The notes beneath the pieces are model-generated. The model was not told the origin of the DNA and did no database searches. It saw only the letters and a list, made by a program, of their open reading frames with translations. Shown one piece after another: positions 62,759-64,000 of a stretch of 64,000 nt of DNA (its first letter is position 1; every line of letters begins with the position of its first letter). Source of the DNA: Acidobacteriaceae bacterium (GTDB lineage: Bacteria > Acidobacteriota > Terriglobia > Terriglobales > Acidobacteriaceae); the NCBI GenBank assembly GCA_903642265.1, contig CAHJWN010000001.1, positions 98,927 through 162,926 on the forward strand, written 5' to 3'. Position numbers and translations under genes: made by a program.

Positions 62759-64000
62759 TGCAGGCTGAGACAGCACCGAAGCCAGTGAAGCAACTCGATC
62801 ATCGCTACGAGGGCATGGACAAAGTAACAGGCAAGGCCAAGTACGCTGCCGAATTTTCGCAGCCGTTCTCGAAAGCCGATCTTGCGTACGCCTATATCGT
62901 TCAGTCCACAATTGCCAATGGATCGATCACATCGATTGATCGTAAAGCTGCAGACCGCGCCCCCGGCGTTATTGCGATCCTTACACCATTCAACGCCCCG
63001 AAGCTCGAGCAGGGCCCTCCCCAGCCTCCAGCCCGCCGCAACCTTAGCCTACTCCAGGATAAAGATGTTCACTATAACGGCCAGCCTATCGCGGTAGTGG
63101 TGGCAAAGTCGCTCAACGAAGCGAAGTTTGCCGCCCGGCTGCTTAAGGTCAAGTACAACTCACAGCCGGCACAAGTGACGTTCATGAATCGGCTTGGCGA
63201 CGCACGCTGGCCGAAGAATCCTGGCAAGGAGCCTGCCGGAAATCATCGCGGCGACTTGCAAGCGGGCTTCTCCAAGTCAGCGTTCATAGTTGAACAGACC
63301 TACATCACACCTATCCAGCACCACAACCCCATGGAGCCCCATGGAACCATTGCGTGGTGGGAGGGCGAAAAACTCAACGTCTACGACGCGACCCAATATA
63401 TCTCCGGCGTGAAGATGGCGCTTGCCAAAACACTCAACATCCCTACCGATTACGTCCATGTAGTTGATCCGGTGGTCGGTGGCGGATTTGGCTCCAAAGG
63501 TTCGACATGGTCGCACGTTCCGCTCTGTGCCATGGCTGCACGGGTCACCAGTCGCCCAGTAAAGCTTGTTCTGGAACGCGAACAGATGTTCGGACCTGTG
63601 GGCGGACGTCCTTCGACCGTTAACAAGATTAAGCTCGGTGCAAGTGCTGACGGTAAACTGATGGCCATGCAGCACGACGTCGTAATGAATGCCTCCGTCT
63701 TAGAGGACTTCACAGAACATGCCGCCGGTCCAACCAAGAGTCTTTACATGAGTCAGTCGAACTCGGTTACCGAGAAGGTAGTTGAGGTAAACCTGGGTGT
63801 CTCTACATTCATGCGCGCACCCGGAGAAGCTCCAGGCACTTCGGTCCTTGAGATTGCGATGGATGAGCTGGCCGAGAAGTTGAAGATGGATCCAGTCCAA
63901 CTGAGACTGGCTAATTATGCAGAGAACGATCCCAGCCACGATCGCCCCTGGACAGCGAAACATCTGCGCGATTGCTACTCACAAGCTGCAGAACGATTCG
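62755..64000 (+). CDS. paoC: Molybdopterin-binding subunit of periplasmic aldehyde oxidoreductase (set 2), 3' end outside window
   Basis: The frame starts ATGATG at 62755 and has no stop before the right edge (415 codons seen). The product begins QLDHRYEGMDKVTGKAKYAA. Other landmarks are THITP-like QTYITPIQHHNPMEPHGTIA (about 182-201, substrate-side loop), VVDPVVGGGFGSKGSTWSHV (cofactor-binding Gly-rich segment) and MRAPGEAPGTSVLEIAMDEL (arginine-proline loop). All match the family. The catalytic glutamate near the C-terminus is not visible because the gene is cut. The start overlaps paoB by four bases. Confidence 0.95.
   Translation, partial: MMQAETAPKPVKQLDHRYEGMDKVTGKAKYAAEFSQPFSKADLAYAYIVQSTIANGSITSIDRKAADRAPGVIAILTPFNAPKLEQGPPQPPARRNLSLLQDKDVHYNGQPIAVVVAKSLNEAKFAARLLKVKYNSQPAQVTFMNRLGDARWPKNPGKEPAGNHRGDLQAGFSKSAFIVEQTYITPIQHHNPMEPHGTIAWWEGEKLNVYDATQYISGVKMALAKTLNIPTDYVHVVDPVVGGGFGSKGSTWSHVPLCAMAARVTSRPVKLVLEREQMFGPVGGRPSTVNKIKLGASADGKLMAMQHDVVMNASVLEDFTEHAAGPTKSLYMSQSNSVTEKVVEVNLGVSTFMRAPGEAPGTSVLEIAMDELAEKLKMDPVQLRLANYAENDPSHDRPWTAKHLRDCYSQAAERF

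Overview
This 64 kb window has the character of a chromosomal segment of an Acidobacteriota (family Acidobacteriaceae, Terriglobus/Granulicella/Edaphobacter type). That placement is inference from gene content: a tricorn-like protease, carboxypeptidase-regulatory-like secreted proteins, very large Ig-like repeat proteins, a UPF0182 protein, a DUF6599 protein, a GH172 protein, an AlaS with loop insertions and a duplicated periplasmic aldehyde oxidoreductase locus. Coding density is high, many genes overlap by ATGA/GTGA/TTGA, and no phage, insertion sequence, CRISPR array or rRNA operon was seen.

Layout. 1-2.3 kb: the end of a TonB-C-like gene and a secreted Ser-rich TPR protein. 2.3-6.7 kb: an rnc-lepB-lepB-AsmA run (RNase III, two different signal peptidases I, an envelope protein). 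6.8-11.4 kb: a secreted GH172 protein, then on the minus strand rlmB, an M1-peptidase-like protein lacking the HExxH glutamate, and a small conserved protein. 11.5-14.1 kb: an ECF sigma factor coupled to a small membrane protein, a membrane zinc-ribbon protein and a LytTR response regulator. 14.2-24.4 kb: DUF429, CDP-alcohol phosphatidyltransferase, alaS, an AMIN/Amidase_3 cell-wall amidase, DUF6599, and a DUF2157/GDYXXLXY membrane pair preceded by a leader with a sigma70-like promoter and a terminator-like hairpin. 24.6 kb: tRNA-Thr(CGT) with its own likely promoter. 24.9-34.9 kb: tricorn-like protease, two secreted carboxypeptidase-regulatory-like proteins, UPF0182.

35-41.9 kb is the most system-like region: six genes in one tight operon (ECF sigma; zinc-binding anti-sigma fused to a FecR domain and a long C-terminal region; ATPase, permease, ATPase, permease). 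It is preceded by a GGAAC-N17-CGT element typical of ECF autoregulation. 42-51 kb holds a small secreted protein and two giant minus-strand secreted proteins, the larger ending in four tandem repeats of about 214 residues. 51.4-55 kb: a MerR-like HTH/TPR fusion, an acyl-CoA dehydrogenase and an MFS exporter.

55-64 kb: two complete-looking PaoABC-type aldehyde oxidoreductase sets (TAT-exported 2Fe-2S subunit, FAD/4Fe-4S subunit, molybdopterin subunit). One runs leftward and one rightward, and an XdhC-type maturation factor and a MocA-like molybdopterin nucleotidyltransferase lie between them. The last molybdopterin subunit runs off the right edge. The two enzymes and their shared maturation genes form a compact molybdoenzyme island, probably oxidising aldehydes in the periplasm.
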